The notes: generated by a model from the sequence alone, not told the origin. A stretch of DNA of 64,000 nucleotides from Diploptera punctata (GCA_030220185.1 JASPKZ010010213.1:60024-124023), one strand, 5' to 3'. Shown: positions 20,986-31,835, counted from the first letter of the stretch. Program-made: numbers and translations.

Positions 20986-22190
20986 GATTATGTTTCTGGG
21001 TTAGGTTAGGATCGGTTAGGACAGATATCGGTCAGGTCAGGTTAGGCTAGGTTAGGTTCGGTTAGGTTTGGTTAGGTTGAGTTAAGTTCGGTTAGTTTAG
21101 GATATGGTAGGATAGGTTAGGTTTTGTTAGGTTCGATTCGGTTAGGTTATGTCAGGGTTATGTCCAGGTTAGGATAGTCTTTTGTCCGGGTTAGGTCCAG
21201 CTTTGGGTACGGGTTTGAGTCCGGGTTTGGGTTCTGGTTCAGATTTGGGTTCAGTTTGCGTTCGGGGTCAGTTTGAATTCAGTTTGGGTTTCAGTTTTGA
21301 GTTCAGTTTTTCTTTCAGTTTTGGTTTCGGGTTTAGATTCAGGTTAGGTTCAGGTTATATTAAGGTTACGTTAAGTTAGAATCGGTTAGGTTAGGCACGG
21401 TTGAGTTAAGCTCGGTTGGGTTAGGTTCGGAGTAGTTTCGGGTTACGTTCGTGTTAGCTTCAGTTTAGATTCGATTTAGGTTCGGTTTGATGTAGATTAG
21501 GTTCAATTTAAGTCGAAGTTAGGTTAAGATTAGGTTCAGGTTAGGTTCAGTTTTGGTTAATGTTAGGTTAGGTTAGGTTTTGTTCAGGTTAGGTCGGATT
21601 AGTTTCAGGTTAGGTTCAAATTATGTTCAGGTTAGGTCAAGGTTACTTTCAGGTTAGGTTAAGGATATATTTAAGTTATGTTCAAATTAGGTTAAGGTTA
21701 GGTTCAGGTTTGGTTAAGGTTAGGTTCAGGTTAGGTTATTGGTAGGTTCAGTTTATTTCAGGTTAGATTCAGGTTAGGTTAAGTTTAGGTTCAGGTGAGA
21801 TTAAATTTAGGTTCTGGTTAGGTTCAAGTTGGGTTCAGGTTAAGTACAGGTTAGGTTCAATTTAGGTTGACGTAAGGTTAAGGTTAGGTTGAGGTTACGT
21901 TCAGGTCAGGTACATGTTTGGTTAAGGTTTGTAACGTTAGTTTCAGGTTAGGTCTGGTCAGGTTCAGGTTACGTTCAATTTTGGATGAGGTTAGGTTCAA
22001 GTTTGGTTCAGGTTATGTTAGTTTAGTTTCAGTTATGTTCGGTTAGGCTAGGATCGGTTCGGTTAGGCTAGGCTACGTTATGTTAGATTACATTAGGTTA
22101 CGTTAGGTTCGATCAGGTCCGGTCAGTATAGATCAGGTTGGGTCATTATAGTACAGGTCAGATGACATCAGGCCATTTACGCATTCGAAA
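20986..22190 (+). repeat. Degenerate (TTAGG)-like array
   Basis: About 1.2 kb of GGTTAGGTTAGG, GGTTCAGGTTAGG and GGTTCGGTTAGG variants, overwhelmingly G/T on the plus strand. TTAGG is the standard insect telomere pentamer, but here the units are mixed with TTCAGG/TTCGG hexamers. It has no long perfect runs and lies inside a Helitron-like element. Open frames through it are artefacts of the repeat. Confidence 0.9.
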
Positions 22191-22380
22191 AACTTTTTTA
22201 ACGTTTGGTTACAAATAATGTTTTTAAAACTGTGGGAGTTGAGTATCACAACTCTATTATAGCCTATGCTGATCCAGGGAATCTCCTGAACATTTTGCAA
22301 AAAGCCCCATTAAAATCGAATGAACGGTATGGAAGCGCATAAAAAACGAAAGAAACAAACATTTATTTTTATATATTAGA

Positions 22381-23815
22381 TTTACTCATGCCCCAAATGG
22401 GAGTTAATGATCAATCAAGTTTCAATGAATTTATTTTACAACCAATTAAGGTCGTGTTTCACCTCGCTATTTATCGAATTATTGTTTTTATATCCAATAT
22501 AGGAAACCCTTTTTTACCTTATGGAATATAAGGGCTATAATTCTTTAAAATGATATAGTAATAAATCAGTAGAACAAAAAACAATTACGTAACAATATTA
22601 TAACAAAGGTGAACAGAGTAAAATTAATTATAGTTGAGAGTAAACACTATTTACAAAAGAAAATAAGTAATAGCAACATTTTTTTGTTGCTAAGAATATG
22701 ATAAAGAAGACTGGAATAATCTTTTTCATTAAAATTTTAAATATGTTTCAAGGTTATATCGTTCAAACCACAACATTGGACAAATGAATAGAACATGTTT
22801 GACTGTTTGAATATCTTCTCCACATTTGCAAGTTGGAAGATAATATAGGCCATATTATTTATCTAATATATTTAGTATATTTGACTTCCAATCAAAAAGT
22901 TTTAAATTTACATAAATATGCCTGAAATTTTCCATGTCCGGTTAAAAAATGAGTTAATATGAAACTGGGAACTATATTTCGGCATTTAAGTGTGTCAAAG
23001 AATTATGTTTACCAAAATAAAGAAAGCTCCTCCTTTTTAATGTTCTGAACAGGTCAGAGCATTATTTTGCAGTGACTGACTCTCCAAGAAATACGTTAAA
23101 TATAGCAAATAATGAACAAATTCCTTCGAACTACAGACTATTATCGTGGGTTCAATAGTTGTATTTTTAAATAACGATTGTATTGAGTTATTTCCTAAAA
23201 AAATAAATTAATAACCTATAATGTTGGTTATAATATACAGTATGGCGTGTTTCATTTTTTTCTCCACTAGGGTTTATTCTTACAATATTGCGATCTCATT
23301 TGGCAATAATAAAGAAGATCCTCCTTTATAATATTCTGAACATTCTGCATTATTTTACAGTGACTGACTCTCCAACAAATACGTTGAATATAGCAAATAA
23401 TGAACATATTTCTTCGAACTACGCATTTGATAATTCTGTGCTCAATAATTGTACTTTAAATAATAATTTTATTGAGTTGTTTCCTAAAAAGAAAATAACC
23501 TATAATGTTGGTTATAATACACATTTTGACGTGTTTCATTCTTTTCTCCACTAGGGTGCATTCTTGCAATATTGCGATCCTATTTGGCAATAAATAATAT
23601 GATCAAGTTGCATTGGATTAACAAATTAAACATAACGAAACATTTCTCATTTGTTTTCAAACATCGCCGTTTACATTAAATACAGAAATTTTAAAATAAC
23701 TATATTTAAATAATGATTTGTGAGTAAACAGCTTAATTTTATTCGTTAAATAGTCCTAATAAATGCCACTCTTGATTTCCAAATTATCGATAAATTCACG
23801 ACTCACGAAGTTCGG
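22381..23815 (+). mobile_element. Foldback-ended element, copy d (enlarged, interrupted)
   Basis: This starts (ATT)TACTCATGCCCCAAATGG directly at the Helitron terminus. It is interrupted at about 22490-23005 by an antisense LINE tail, and its middle is duplicated: 23025-23305 and 23306-23600 both contain AAAGAAG.TCCTCCTTT, TTATTTT.CAGTGACTGACTC and TCTCCACTAGGGT. It ends in a half palindrome (ATTCACGACTCACGAAGTT), so the distal arm is lost. Confidence 0.8.
22490..23005 (-). pseudogene. R1/Jockey-type LINE C-terminus inside copy d
   Basis: The minus strand encodes 'LTGHGKFQAYLCKFKLFDWK', then 'LPTCKCGEDIQTVKHVLFIC' followed by P. This is the CxC..H..C zinc-finger-like terminus that follows the RT domain in R1- and Jockey-type non-LTR elements. 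Nothing upstream of it is present. It breaks the homology of the surrounding foldback-ended element, so it was inserted after that copy. Confidence 0.7.
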
Positions 23816-24553
23816 CCATTAAGAGATGAAATACAGGTTGCGTCGGTACTCGAGCAGTGCTACGATGAATGCGTTGTTGAGCTTGATTGCCAGAACTTAT
23901 GACGTGACTGAAGTATAGGGTGGGATTTACTTTTACTAATTTCACGTGTCAGGTATTTGAATGTTGCGGACCGCACTGACATAACTATTATTATTGGGTC
24001 TATTCTGTAATTCTACATACATTTACGTAATTTTTACTCGTACGTTTTCTTCTGTTTCATGAAAAATATTGAATAAAATAAACTAATTGGCGTTTCGTAT
24101 AGGATACATTACCTATTTAAGAGATAACAAGTTTACAGTGATGTAATATCCGGTAACTTTGAATGTCTGTGACTGTACAGTGCAGTCTGTGTGCTTGAGG
24201 TATTTTTTAACCTCGAGGAGTGCTGTGAACAGTGGTGGTAATGAACAGTGAATGGGACAGATAGCGATGCGGCAACACATTGTACTGTCCAGTCTATGTT
24301 TCTTAAGCCTCTGTTATGATATTCCATGACCGAGTTTAATTCATTCTGAGAGACCCACGCTAAGATGATACCTTCACAGAGGCACGTGTTTATTCATGCA
24401 AAGTGGTGCCTTTATACTCTGACAACTACTGTGTTCCAGCTTCCCATCTCATTTCTAAATCAAAAACCAGTTCTGTCCATAACTTATTATAGGCGAATTT
24501 TAACGGAATTAAGCTTTTGAGGTTGTTCTCATGAAAATATTTTTAAACAATTT

Positions 24554-24555
<2 letters not shown>
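23816..24555. other. Unassigned sequence
   Basis: About 740 bases without recognised features. Confidence 0.35.

Positions 24556-24632
<77 letters not shown>
24556..24632. repeat. Compound (AT)n(GT)n microsatellite
   Basis: About 33 bases of AT followed by about 44 bases of GT, abutting the head of a SINE-E copy. Confidence 0.95.
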
Positions 24633-24635
<3 letters not shown>

Positions 24636-24962
24636 GCGCCGTAGCCGACCGGTTAAGGTAGGAAGCCTTGGCGCAGAGCTACGGGACTTGCGCTGGTTCG
24701 AGTCTTCATGGGGGAAGAAATTTTCTCATGGTATTTCGGCCAGTATGGGACCGGTGCCCACCCAGCATCGTGAGGCAATTGGGTAGCTACAATAAGTAGC
24801 GGCTCCAGGTTGAGGAACCAGCTATAACGGCTGGGGGACTCGACATGCTAACCACATGTCACCCCTACACTGGCTGTTGATCATCTACCTCTGTGATTGA
24901 CACATGTGGATGTGAAGGGCCAGCAGCCGGCTGGTAAAGGGCAACCGCTGAAAAGTGGAAAG
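24633..24962 (+). repeat. SINE-E copy, best preserved
   Basis: The tRNA-like head CGCGCCGTAGCCGACCGG contains an A-box-like stretch, with the B box GGTTCGAGTC about 50 bases on. The body has CATGGGGGAAGAAATTTTCT, ATTTCGGCCAGTATGGGACC, CAGCATCGTGAGGCAATTGG and CACATGTCACCCC. It is the reference for the older copies at 1317, 4976 and 31213. Confidence 0.8.
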
Positions 24963-24975
24963 ACCCTCAATCGGA

Positions 24976-24980
<5 letters not shown>

Positions 24981-25044
<64 letters not shown>

Positions 25045-25045
25045 T
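24981..25045. repeat. (AT)n(CATA)n microsatellite
   Basis: An AT run grades into ACATACATACAT units just upstream of SINE-A copy 7. Confidence 0.9.
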
Positions 25046-25064
25046 CATCCATCATATCAATTCG

Positions 25065-25252
25065 GTCCACCGCTGTGGCCTCGAGGTAGCGTGCTGCCTT
25101 GTCACGCAGCGGGTCCGGGTTCGATCCCCGGTCGGGGCAGTTTTTCTGGGTGAGGTTTTCATCGGGGTTATTCCTCACATGTAAGACAAATGTCAGAAAA
25201 ACGTTAATGCCCAAACGGTCCCCGAAATCATATGGCCATCATCATCATCCTT

Positions 25253-25284
<32 letters not shown>

Positions 25285-25410
25285 TCACCGGTGTGGAAAG
25301 CAACGGGAAGCTACCACACTATAATTCCCTAGTAAAGCTGCAAAGCATGTCATGAAAATGCAATGGTTGCAGTGAAAGATCTGCCCTCGGGCAGAATTAC
25401 TATGGATGAT
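25065..25410 (+). repeat. SINE-A copy 7
   Basis: Full length with type-1 tail: GTCCACCGCTGTGGCCTCG, GGTTCGATCCCCGGTCGG, the body, an expanded (CAT)n at 25225-25282, CACCGGTGTGGAAAGCAACG and GGGCAGAATTACTATGGATG. A good consensus for the family. Confidence 0.92.
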
Positions 25411-25847
25411 GAATATAAAATCGCCACTGATTTTAGTACCAAACAATCAATTTAAAATTAATGTCAAGTTCGCTAACCAGATGTCGTAGCGGTCTTCCTT
25501 GCGTCATTTTGGCGTAAATAATAACACAAATGATCTGATAATACTTTACAATCACTTTATGTAATTCTACAATCTATCAGTAACATTTTGCTCACAATTT
25601 GCTTAAATAATTAATCTTGACTTATAGTTTATCTAGTGCACAATCATTTTACAGTCTCTGATGAGTCCACTCACTATTATTCATTTTCTCCTAAACACTT
25701 CACATATCGCTATCAGAAACACAACTCATTCGCTTCCTGTCTTCACTACGGCAGGGAGGGCCTACGGTCTAGATATTTCCAAATGGAACCTTCTGGTCAT
25801 CGATCTTTCCCGAAAGGGGAAGTTGAGACTCGTAGAGATCTCTGATA
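25411..25847. other. Unassigned sequence
   Basis: Nothing recognised. CTCTGATGAGTCC at ~25658 resembles a hammerhead box, but no matching GAAAC or stem follows. Confidence 0.35.
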
Positions 25848-26099
25848 TGAGAGACTAGACATTTCGATGGTCTGCACAAGTCATTCGATTCGCTAGTTGG
25901 CTATTCGCAAATGTGTTCCTACCAATACGAGACCAATACTCCCGCTTTTGCTCGCGAAATTCAAAGGTCATTAATACGACGCATCGCTATATATAATTAT
26001 CTGTATTGTTCTGGTATTGGTAGGAATAGATTTTTGCAAATAGCCAACTAGCGAGTCCAATGACTTGCGCAGACTATCGAAATGTCTAATGTCTCATAT
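25848..26099. repeat. Foldback MITE-like hairpin
   Basis: An ~82-base left arm (TGAGAGACTAGACATTTCGA .. AATACGAGACC) is complementary to 26013-26097, around a ~78-base loop. TA dinucleotides lie at both outer ends, as in TA-targeting MITEs. There is no coding capacity. Confidence 0.65.
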
Positions 26100-26116
26100 A
26101 CATATATATATATATA

Positions 26117-26414
26117 TCCATCCACAGTAATTTACCCGACGGCAGGTCTTTCACTACAATCATAGCATTTTCATGCTATGCTTTGCTAGGGAATTATACC
26201 TATGTGGTAGATTCCCGTTGCTTTCCACACCGCGATAAAGATAAGGATGATGATGTTGTCGGATGATTTTCGGGGACCGTTGTGCCCTAAACTTCCAGAC
26301 ATTTGTCTTACAGGTGAGGAAAAACCCCGAAAAAATCTTTACCCAGTAGCCTGTCCCTAACGGTAATCGAACCAGGGCCCGCTGCGTGACAAGACAGAGA
26401 ACACAGCGATAGGC
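26117..26414 (-). repeat. SINE-A copy 8
   Basis: Type-1 tail. The tRNA-like head is shortened (CGTGACAAGACAGAGAACAC). It lies inside AT-dinucleotide sequence on both sides. Confidence 0.85.
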
Positions 26415-26429
26415 ATATATATTCATATA

Positions 26430-26640
26430 AAATGAATAGAAAAATAAACGCCTGAATCGGATTTTGAACCCGAAATCTCTAACTTTAAACGTTAGCGCCT
26501 GCGCCACTCAAGCATTCAGGCATGATAGGCTGTGGGAAGTTGGTCGCACTCTCAAATGGCTGCTATAACAAGTAACCATATTAAGATAATATTTACTTTA
26601 TAGCAGTAAACGCTTATTTATTTCGATGTGTACATACACA
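26430..26640 (-). repeat. SINE-J (tRNA-derived) copy
   Basis: On the minus strand: GCCTGAATGCTTGAGTGGCG (A-box region), GGGTTCAAAATCCG (B box) and AGGCGTTTATTTTTC. A flanking block (GGCTGCTATAACAAGTAACC) recurs in reverse at 61005-61165. It resembles a Leu/Ser-type tRNA head, but there is no intact cloverleaf, so it is not called as a tRNA gene. Confidence 0.5.
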
Positions 26641-27464
26641 CACTCAGTATCTAATGATATGCCCATGATGGAAACCTGTTCTGAAAGGCCCTGCACTTTT
26701 AGATAAACTATTGGGGACGAAGTCTTTAAAAAGAAGTCATTTTAAATTGAAGACGATTGATTTATTCAGGTACTTATTTTAATATTTATAAAAATACTAC
26801 ATAACCCCAATTATTATTTACAATGAATTTTAGAAGTATTATATTTTGTAAGTACACTATACGTCACCAAATTCTTGTAAGACGGCACACTCTATCTGTA
26901 GCATTATTTCTGGATATCCCTCTCATCTGATCTGGATATCAACTGCTGAATGAAATCGAATGCCTAGTAGAAGTTCTATGATCTTTGCGAAGAAGTGACA
27001 ATCACAAGAGCTCATTTCAGTGAATTTGGTGGAGTTCGAGTTCTTCCCAACTCCACTTTCTAAACAAATTCTGCTTTACATCTTTTTAGGGCGATATTAC
27101 TTATTGAATGTGAGAAATAGTAAAGGTATTGACAACGCTATTTCTTGACTTTCAATGTTAGAGATTTATACAAGAAAGACAATTGAACAGCATACTAGAA
27201 GAATACAATGATCACCACTAGGATCGCTGATTTTCGAAAATGTTGCCTTATTACTTATCGAATGACCAAATATATATGTGTGTGTGTGTGTGTTATATTG
27301 CAGACTTTCGCGGATATAATTACGATTAACAAACGTTTCTTGGGTTTTCCGCGTTATGGATTCAAGATTGGTACCACTGATTCTGAAATGATAATGTCAT
27401 GTGGGATCATGCCGAAACGTCGGAATCAGAAACCATGATAGCGGAAAACTCAAAAAACCTTTCA
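26641..27464. other. Unassigned sequence with a repeat shared with 14165-14290
   Basis: The part at 26665-26800 (CTGAAAGGCCCTGCACTTTT, GACGAAGTCTTTAAAAAGAA, TTATTCAGGTACT) parallels sequence downstream of the Penelope remnant. The remainder is unassigned apart from a short GT run at 27278. Confidence 0.4.
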
Positions 27465-27527
27465 TATATATATATATATATATATATTCTATATGGGTGT
27501 GTGTATGTGTGAGAGAGAGTGTGTGTG

Positions 27528-27600
<73 letters not shown>
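27465..27600. repeat. (AT)n and (GT)n microsatellites
   Basis: An AT run (27465-27488) is followed by about 100 bases of GT. Frames through it give only Cys-Val or His-Thr polymers. Confidence 0.95.
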
Positions 27601-27601
<1 letters not shown>

Positions 27602-27989
27602 CTGCGTCTGTTAAAGCAGCCGCCATTATTTTTTGTATCAAATTCAACTTACAGCAATAAACTAAAGAAATTAAGGTCAAGTTCGTTAACGATCAAAATT
27701 GAACTATTAGTAGGATACTAGGAGTTCATCTGAAAATAAACATTAAAAATCAGTCTAGCATTAACAATTTTAGATGCTTCATAGCAAAACTTAGAATATG
27801 CTACTAAAATAAGATTAAGAAGGTATCCTCCAAAAATTGACTAAATCCGACCATTTCAAGAGAGAGTTTACCTGAAACCCGAAATTTTAAAAAATCGAAC
27901 TAGCAGCCGCCATATTTGTTTTGTCGCAATGAAAAGTTTGCCATGCAATATAATTATATTTATTTAGCAGGATTCACAATGTTTCACAT
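27601..27989. other. Unassigned sequence
   Basis: Nothing recognised. Confidence 0.35.
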
Positions 27990-28140
27990 ATTCCTGCGCC
28001 CAATTAATCTACTCTCATTCGCATCTCTATGTCCTTCCACTCTCCTTCGTCCAATCCTTTTTCCATCATGCTGCTCAAAACTTCCACGTTATTTTTGGCT
28101 ATCCTCTTCTTTTTCTATGTAGACGATTCCATTCTAGTGT
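27990..28140 (-). repeat. LINE-like antisense fragment, shared with 52400 and 59480
   Basis: CATGCTGCTCAAAACTTCCA, TTATTTTTGGCTATCCTC and TCTTCTTTTTCTA resemble 52540-52620 and 59490-59560. In LINE antisense DNA such CT-rich stretches encode the basic 'GRPKNNxDD' tail, but the frame is not clear here. Confidence 0.35.
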
Positions 28141-28422
28141 TCTTTTAGGGAGCCAGTCTTCTGTCATTCGTTATACATGACTATATCATTTTAATGTTTT
28201 TTTTTTATGAAATCCACAATTCAAATATGAACATCTATCTTTTGTGTAATTAAACTGTTTCTTATTTTATCTCTTCCATAAATTTCAACTTAACGCCTCT
28301 AAAAATCCATTTTGCAGAATTTACTTACTTAGTGTTCTAGTTTTTAATTTCTATGTTTATGCACCGTATGTCATTGTACTCGTTAGGCGAAAGAAAGATA
28401 ATGCAATATTATAAATAGTATA

Positions 28423-29367
28423 TCTAATAGATAAAAATGAATGTTTGTTTGTTTGTTTGTTCATACCGTTGATGGGGTTTTCTTGCAAAATGTTCAGGAG
28501 ATTCCCGGGATGGACATAGGCTAAAAACACCCTTTGTAGTGAAAAACGTGAAAAGTCCCCTTTTTACCCTTAAATGGCTTACGCTGCCTAAACCATAACA
28601 AATACACAGAATTAATGTACACAGAATTGAATGTCTCAAAAAACTCTACAAAAAATCCGCAACAGCATATGATTATCTTTTACAGATAACACACAATAGA
28701 CATTTTTGTTTTTAATTGATCCCAAGGAGATCGGGATAAGTAGATTCCCGGGCAAGCATGTGCTGCCATACCATTCATCCGATTGTCATGGGGCTTTTTG
28801 CAAAATGTTCAGGATTTTCCCGGGAAGGTTATAGGTTATAAGAGAGTTTTGATTCTCAAGCATTTCACTCTTAAAACTCACCTTCTGTAGTGAAAAAACG
28901 TGCAAAAATATCGATTTTTGTAAGTTTAAATGGCTTACGCCGCCTAAACCACAACAAATACACAAAATTATTGTTCAAAGAATTGAATATCTCAAAAAAC
29001 TCTACAGAAAAGTCCGCGACAACATATGTTTATCTTTTAAGGATAACTCACAATAACCATTTTTGTCCTTCATTGATGCCAAGAAGATGGGATAAGTAGA
29101 TTCCCGGACAAGCATAGCAGCGCACGGCAGGTATTCTTTTATGGATAACTCAAAATAACGAAATTTGTCTTTCAGTTTATTCATGCCAAGTACATCGGGA
29201 TGCGCAGATTCCCGGACAAAGCCGGGTAATCAAGGCAGGGGATATCAAAAGTATAATAACGATATAGATGTATATTCATTTTTCCTACTTAAGCAATAAA
29301 TGCAACTAAATGCAAAACACATTATGGCTTATTTAGGTGTAGCAACGCACGTCGCGGTATTAGCTAG
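28423..29367 (+). mobile_element. Helitron-like element, best-preserved ends
   Basis: This 945 bp element starts TCTAATAGATAAAAATGAATG after an A, followed by (TTTG)n. It ends with a hairpin-type block GTAGCAACGCACGTCGCGG and then TATTAGCTAG, giving the 5' TC and 3' CTRR of Helitrons. The interior is partly duplicated at a ~305 bp spacing (TTGCAAAATGTTCAGG at 28485 and 28798; GATAAGTAGATTCCCGGG near 28735 and again, as a variant, near 29092). It has no RepHel sequence, so it is non-autonomous. The base after CTAG is C rather than the usual T. Confidence 0.7.
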
Positions 29368-29389
29368 CTATGGGTGTATTCGGGGTGTG

Positions 29390-29408
29390 TATATATATAT
29401 ATATATCT
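29390..29408. repeat. (AT)n tract
   Basis: A short AT microsatellite after the Helitron. Confidence 0.9.
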
Positions 29409-30067
29409 GATATATCCTATACCAGCAATTCGGACCGTAAATTTGAATTGCTGAGGAATTCGGCTTTTTGCGCAGAATCTGCTCAAAAGGACTCTATTTA
29501 AATAATTTTACTTTTTTAAATTAGGATTCAAAATGACAGTAGGATAGTAACAAGGAGAGAGGATATTGCATAGATCACGGATAACCACAAAGTTCCCTCA
29601 GCCGAGTTTTGTGGAGTCTAGTACACCAAATACGTCACTAGTTAGTGGAAGTTTGTAGTTTGTGTATTAAGCTCATCCAATATAAGGAGTTAGGTTGTTA
29701 AAGAGCATGAAATGTCTTGGAAACAACGTTAAAACAGTTAATACATTATTCAGTTGTTTCTAGCAACATGAATCTACTTTGTGATCGATTGGGAATTTGA
29801 CTACCAGTTGAATATACACTGTAATACTTCACATTATCCACTATATATTATATAATATAAGTTATAATATTTAATAATCATAGTTATAAAGAGGTTGTTA
29901 AAATCCAGGAGATTATTTGAAATTGTGTCTTTCAATTTCTTTGTTCGCTGTATAAAAAACTCTTCATGTCAAAGCAATACCGGTGTGATGGTAAACAGCT
30001 CTATCTACAGTATCAATACTTGCATTTTTAAATGCCAGAATACGAGAGTTGTATTCAACGATTACAG
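29409..30067. other. Unassigned sequence
   Basis: About 660 bases without recognised features. Confidence 0.35.
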
Positions 30068-31196
30068 GCTGGTAAAATTACGTCATGTACCCTAAGGAAT
30101 AGTGAGTGGATTGCACAAACGAAGTCTACACCACGAGCCCGGTTTTCTATTTTTTATTGTTTCCATAACAACTATATACAGGGTGATTCAAAATTGACTT
30201 TACAACTTTACAAGCTTTTAGAAATTTATTTATAAGACCTATATAATTGGTTTTAATGTCATATGATAGCACAACTCATCAAGTTTCACCGACATAGTTT
30301 TATAGTACCTAGTTCTCTCACTGCGTGCGCTAGGGCTCCGAGCAAAGCTATCCCTCACTTGTTCAACCACAGCTTCAGCCGTACGTGGACGGCCAGTATG
30401 CTTGGAATGACTAACAGAACAGTCAGTCCTAACAAATGTTTGGTGCCAAGAATAAATTGTTGGCCTGCTAGGAGGATCCTTACCATACTGGGTACGAAAA
30501 TCTACGCTGAACAATTGTCGCAGATTTAGTTTCTTCGAACAAAAACACACAATGAGCACGCTCGGCACCTGTGAAAGCAGCCATTTTGATATGAACTGCG
30601 TTAGCGCACGCGGTGAGAGAACTAGGTACTATAAAACTATGTCGGTGAAAACTTGATGAGTTGTGCTATCATAGACATTAAAACCAATTCTGTAGGTCTT
30701 CTCAATAAATTTCTATAAGCTTGTAAAGTTGTAAAGTCAATTTTGAATCACCCTGTATATATTATCCCACACATATTGACATTGATCTGATTCGTTTGTG
30801 AATGATTTGTTAACTAATGCCGTGCTATCCCGCGTACACTCGTTCTCGTCAGTCTGTGAGTTTCAATTAATGTTTGTATGCGAGAATACTAGCATTATTT
30901 AACAATATAAGTGCTTCATTAGCTATATGTTCCTGACTATACATCGTTAGTATATACGTCCGTGCGACGATTCAACAGTGCAGCTACGACTGGAGGTAAA
31001 ACTCTCCGCTGTGTCGTATAATAACTGACAAACATTGTTATGAAACCAAGGTCATAGTTCAGACATTTGATTTTGTAATTAGCAGCGTTAAATTTTCAGT
31101 TGTTATGGTTGTTATGGAAACATTAAACATTTGAAAACCTGGGGTCGTGGTTTTGACTTCAATTGTGCAATCCACTCGACAATAATTTTACTGGCA
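30068..31196. mobile_element. Foldback element hosting a nested transposon
   Basis: The left arm ~30069-30174 (GGTAAAATTACG, GTGAGTGGATTGCACAA, CCACGAGCCCGG, TTTCCATAACAAC) is the reverse complement of ~31099-31196, with gaps. Subtracting the nested 577 bp insert leaves an element of about 550 bp. No coding sequence of its own was seen. Confidence 0.6.
30179..30755 (-). mobile_element. DNA transposon remnant with ~150 bp inverted repeats and an HTH fragment
   Basis: The termini CAGGGTGATTCAAAATTGAC and its complement are flanked by TA on both sides, and the inverted repeats extend about 150 bases (30179-30331 and 30602-30755). Between and partly within them, the minus strand encodes an N-terminal piece from ATG at 30584: 'MAAFTGAERAHCVFLFEET', a frame break near 30480, then 'RTQYGKDPPSRPTIYSWHQT' and 'TGRPRTAEAVVEQVRDSF'. 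This is the helix-turn-helix (DUF4817-type) domain found at the start of many arthropod mariner-like transposases. No catalytic domain remains. It resembles a MITE that kept only the DNA-binding domain. Confidence 0.7.
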
Positions 31197-31212
31197 ATAC
31201 CGTACCCCAGAA

Positions 31213-31544
31213 TTCCGTGCCGTGTCCGAGTAGTTTAAGCATGATACTTTAGTGTAGACTTACTTCGCAGCTTCGAGTCCCCATGGGGGTAGAAATTTTC
31301 TCATTGAATTTCAGCCAGTATGCCGCGACCGGTGCCCATGCAGCTTCCTAATACATTTGAGTAGCTACAAAGACTATATCTGCTACAGGTTTAGAAAAGC
31401 AGCTATAACTTCTAAGTTATCCGACTTGCTGACCACATGTCACCCCCACACTGGCTGGATGATTGTCCAGTGCTATGATTTGCATGTATGGATGAGGCCA
31501 GTTGTCGGTTGGTAGGCCAAGAGCATTCAAGACCTGTCGCGCCA
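31213..31544 (+). repeat. SINE-E copy
   Basis: CTTCGAGTCCCCATGGGGGT, GAATTTCAGCCAGTATG, GACCGGTGCCCATGCAGC, CACATGTCACCCCCACACTG and the tail follow the order of 24633-24962. Moderately diverged. Confidence 0.7.
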
Positions 31545-31792
31545 TTTTGTAGCAGTATTCAAACTCGTTTCATGGTTAAGCAGAAATGAGGTCTCCATAA
31601 GTCCCTATTCTGAGATATTTTCCAAAACGTTTCTTGACGGTTGTATTTTTACAATGAAATATCGTCACTATTTCGAACCAGATGTCTCCTTTGGTCTTTA
31701 ATCCGTCCGTCGTGGTTAAAATTTCTGGCAACAATTTTATCGCTCGCAGCTTCAATTTAAGACACTCACTCTACTCTAACTCGAGCAAGTTA
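31545..31792. other. Unassigned sequence
   Basis: Nothing recognised. Confidence 0.35.
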
Positions 31793-31800
31793 ATATAATA

Positions 31801-31835
<35 letters not shown>
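31793..31835. repeat. (AAT)n microsatellite
   Basis: AATAAT units abut the CCTCAGGGG end of SINE-F copy 2, as at copy 1. Confidence 0.9.

Larger units (their letters stand above)
20030..22380 (-). mobile_element. Helitron-like element enclosing a telomere-like array
   Basis: The left ~105 bases (ATACCCGGGCTACGCGGCTA, TTTAGTTAAATCAG) match the 3' end of the Helitrons at 54398 and 28423 in reverse. The right ~170 bases (GAGTTGAGTATCACAACTC, TTTTGCAAAAAGCCCC, TTTTTATATATTAGA) match their 5' end, and the terminus reads TCTAATATATAAAAA on the minus strand, preceded by A, as expected for a Helitron 5' TC end. Between these ends lie ~2 kb of GGTTAG-type repeats and an inserted inverted dimer (20348-20910). 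The terminal CTAG is mutated in this copy. Confidence 0.65.

Noticed and set aside
21182..21379. Open frame rich in Gly, Ser, Phe
   Set aside because: Generated by the GGTTTGGGTTC repeat array; no start context or homology.
20986..22190. True chromosome end
   Set aside because: The array is degenerate, mixed with other units, and flanked on both sides by transposable elements, so it is interstitial.
24589..24632. CRISPR or regulatory repeat
   Set aside because: Simple GT dinucleotide run.
25655..25700. CTGATGAGTCC as a hammerhead core
   Set aside because: No paired stem or GAAAC follows within the needed distance.
27401..27721. Open frame with long Cys-Val run
   Set aside because: Translation of a (GT)n microsatellite.
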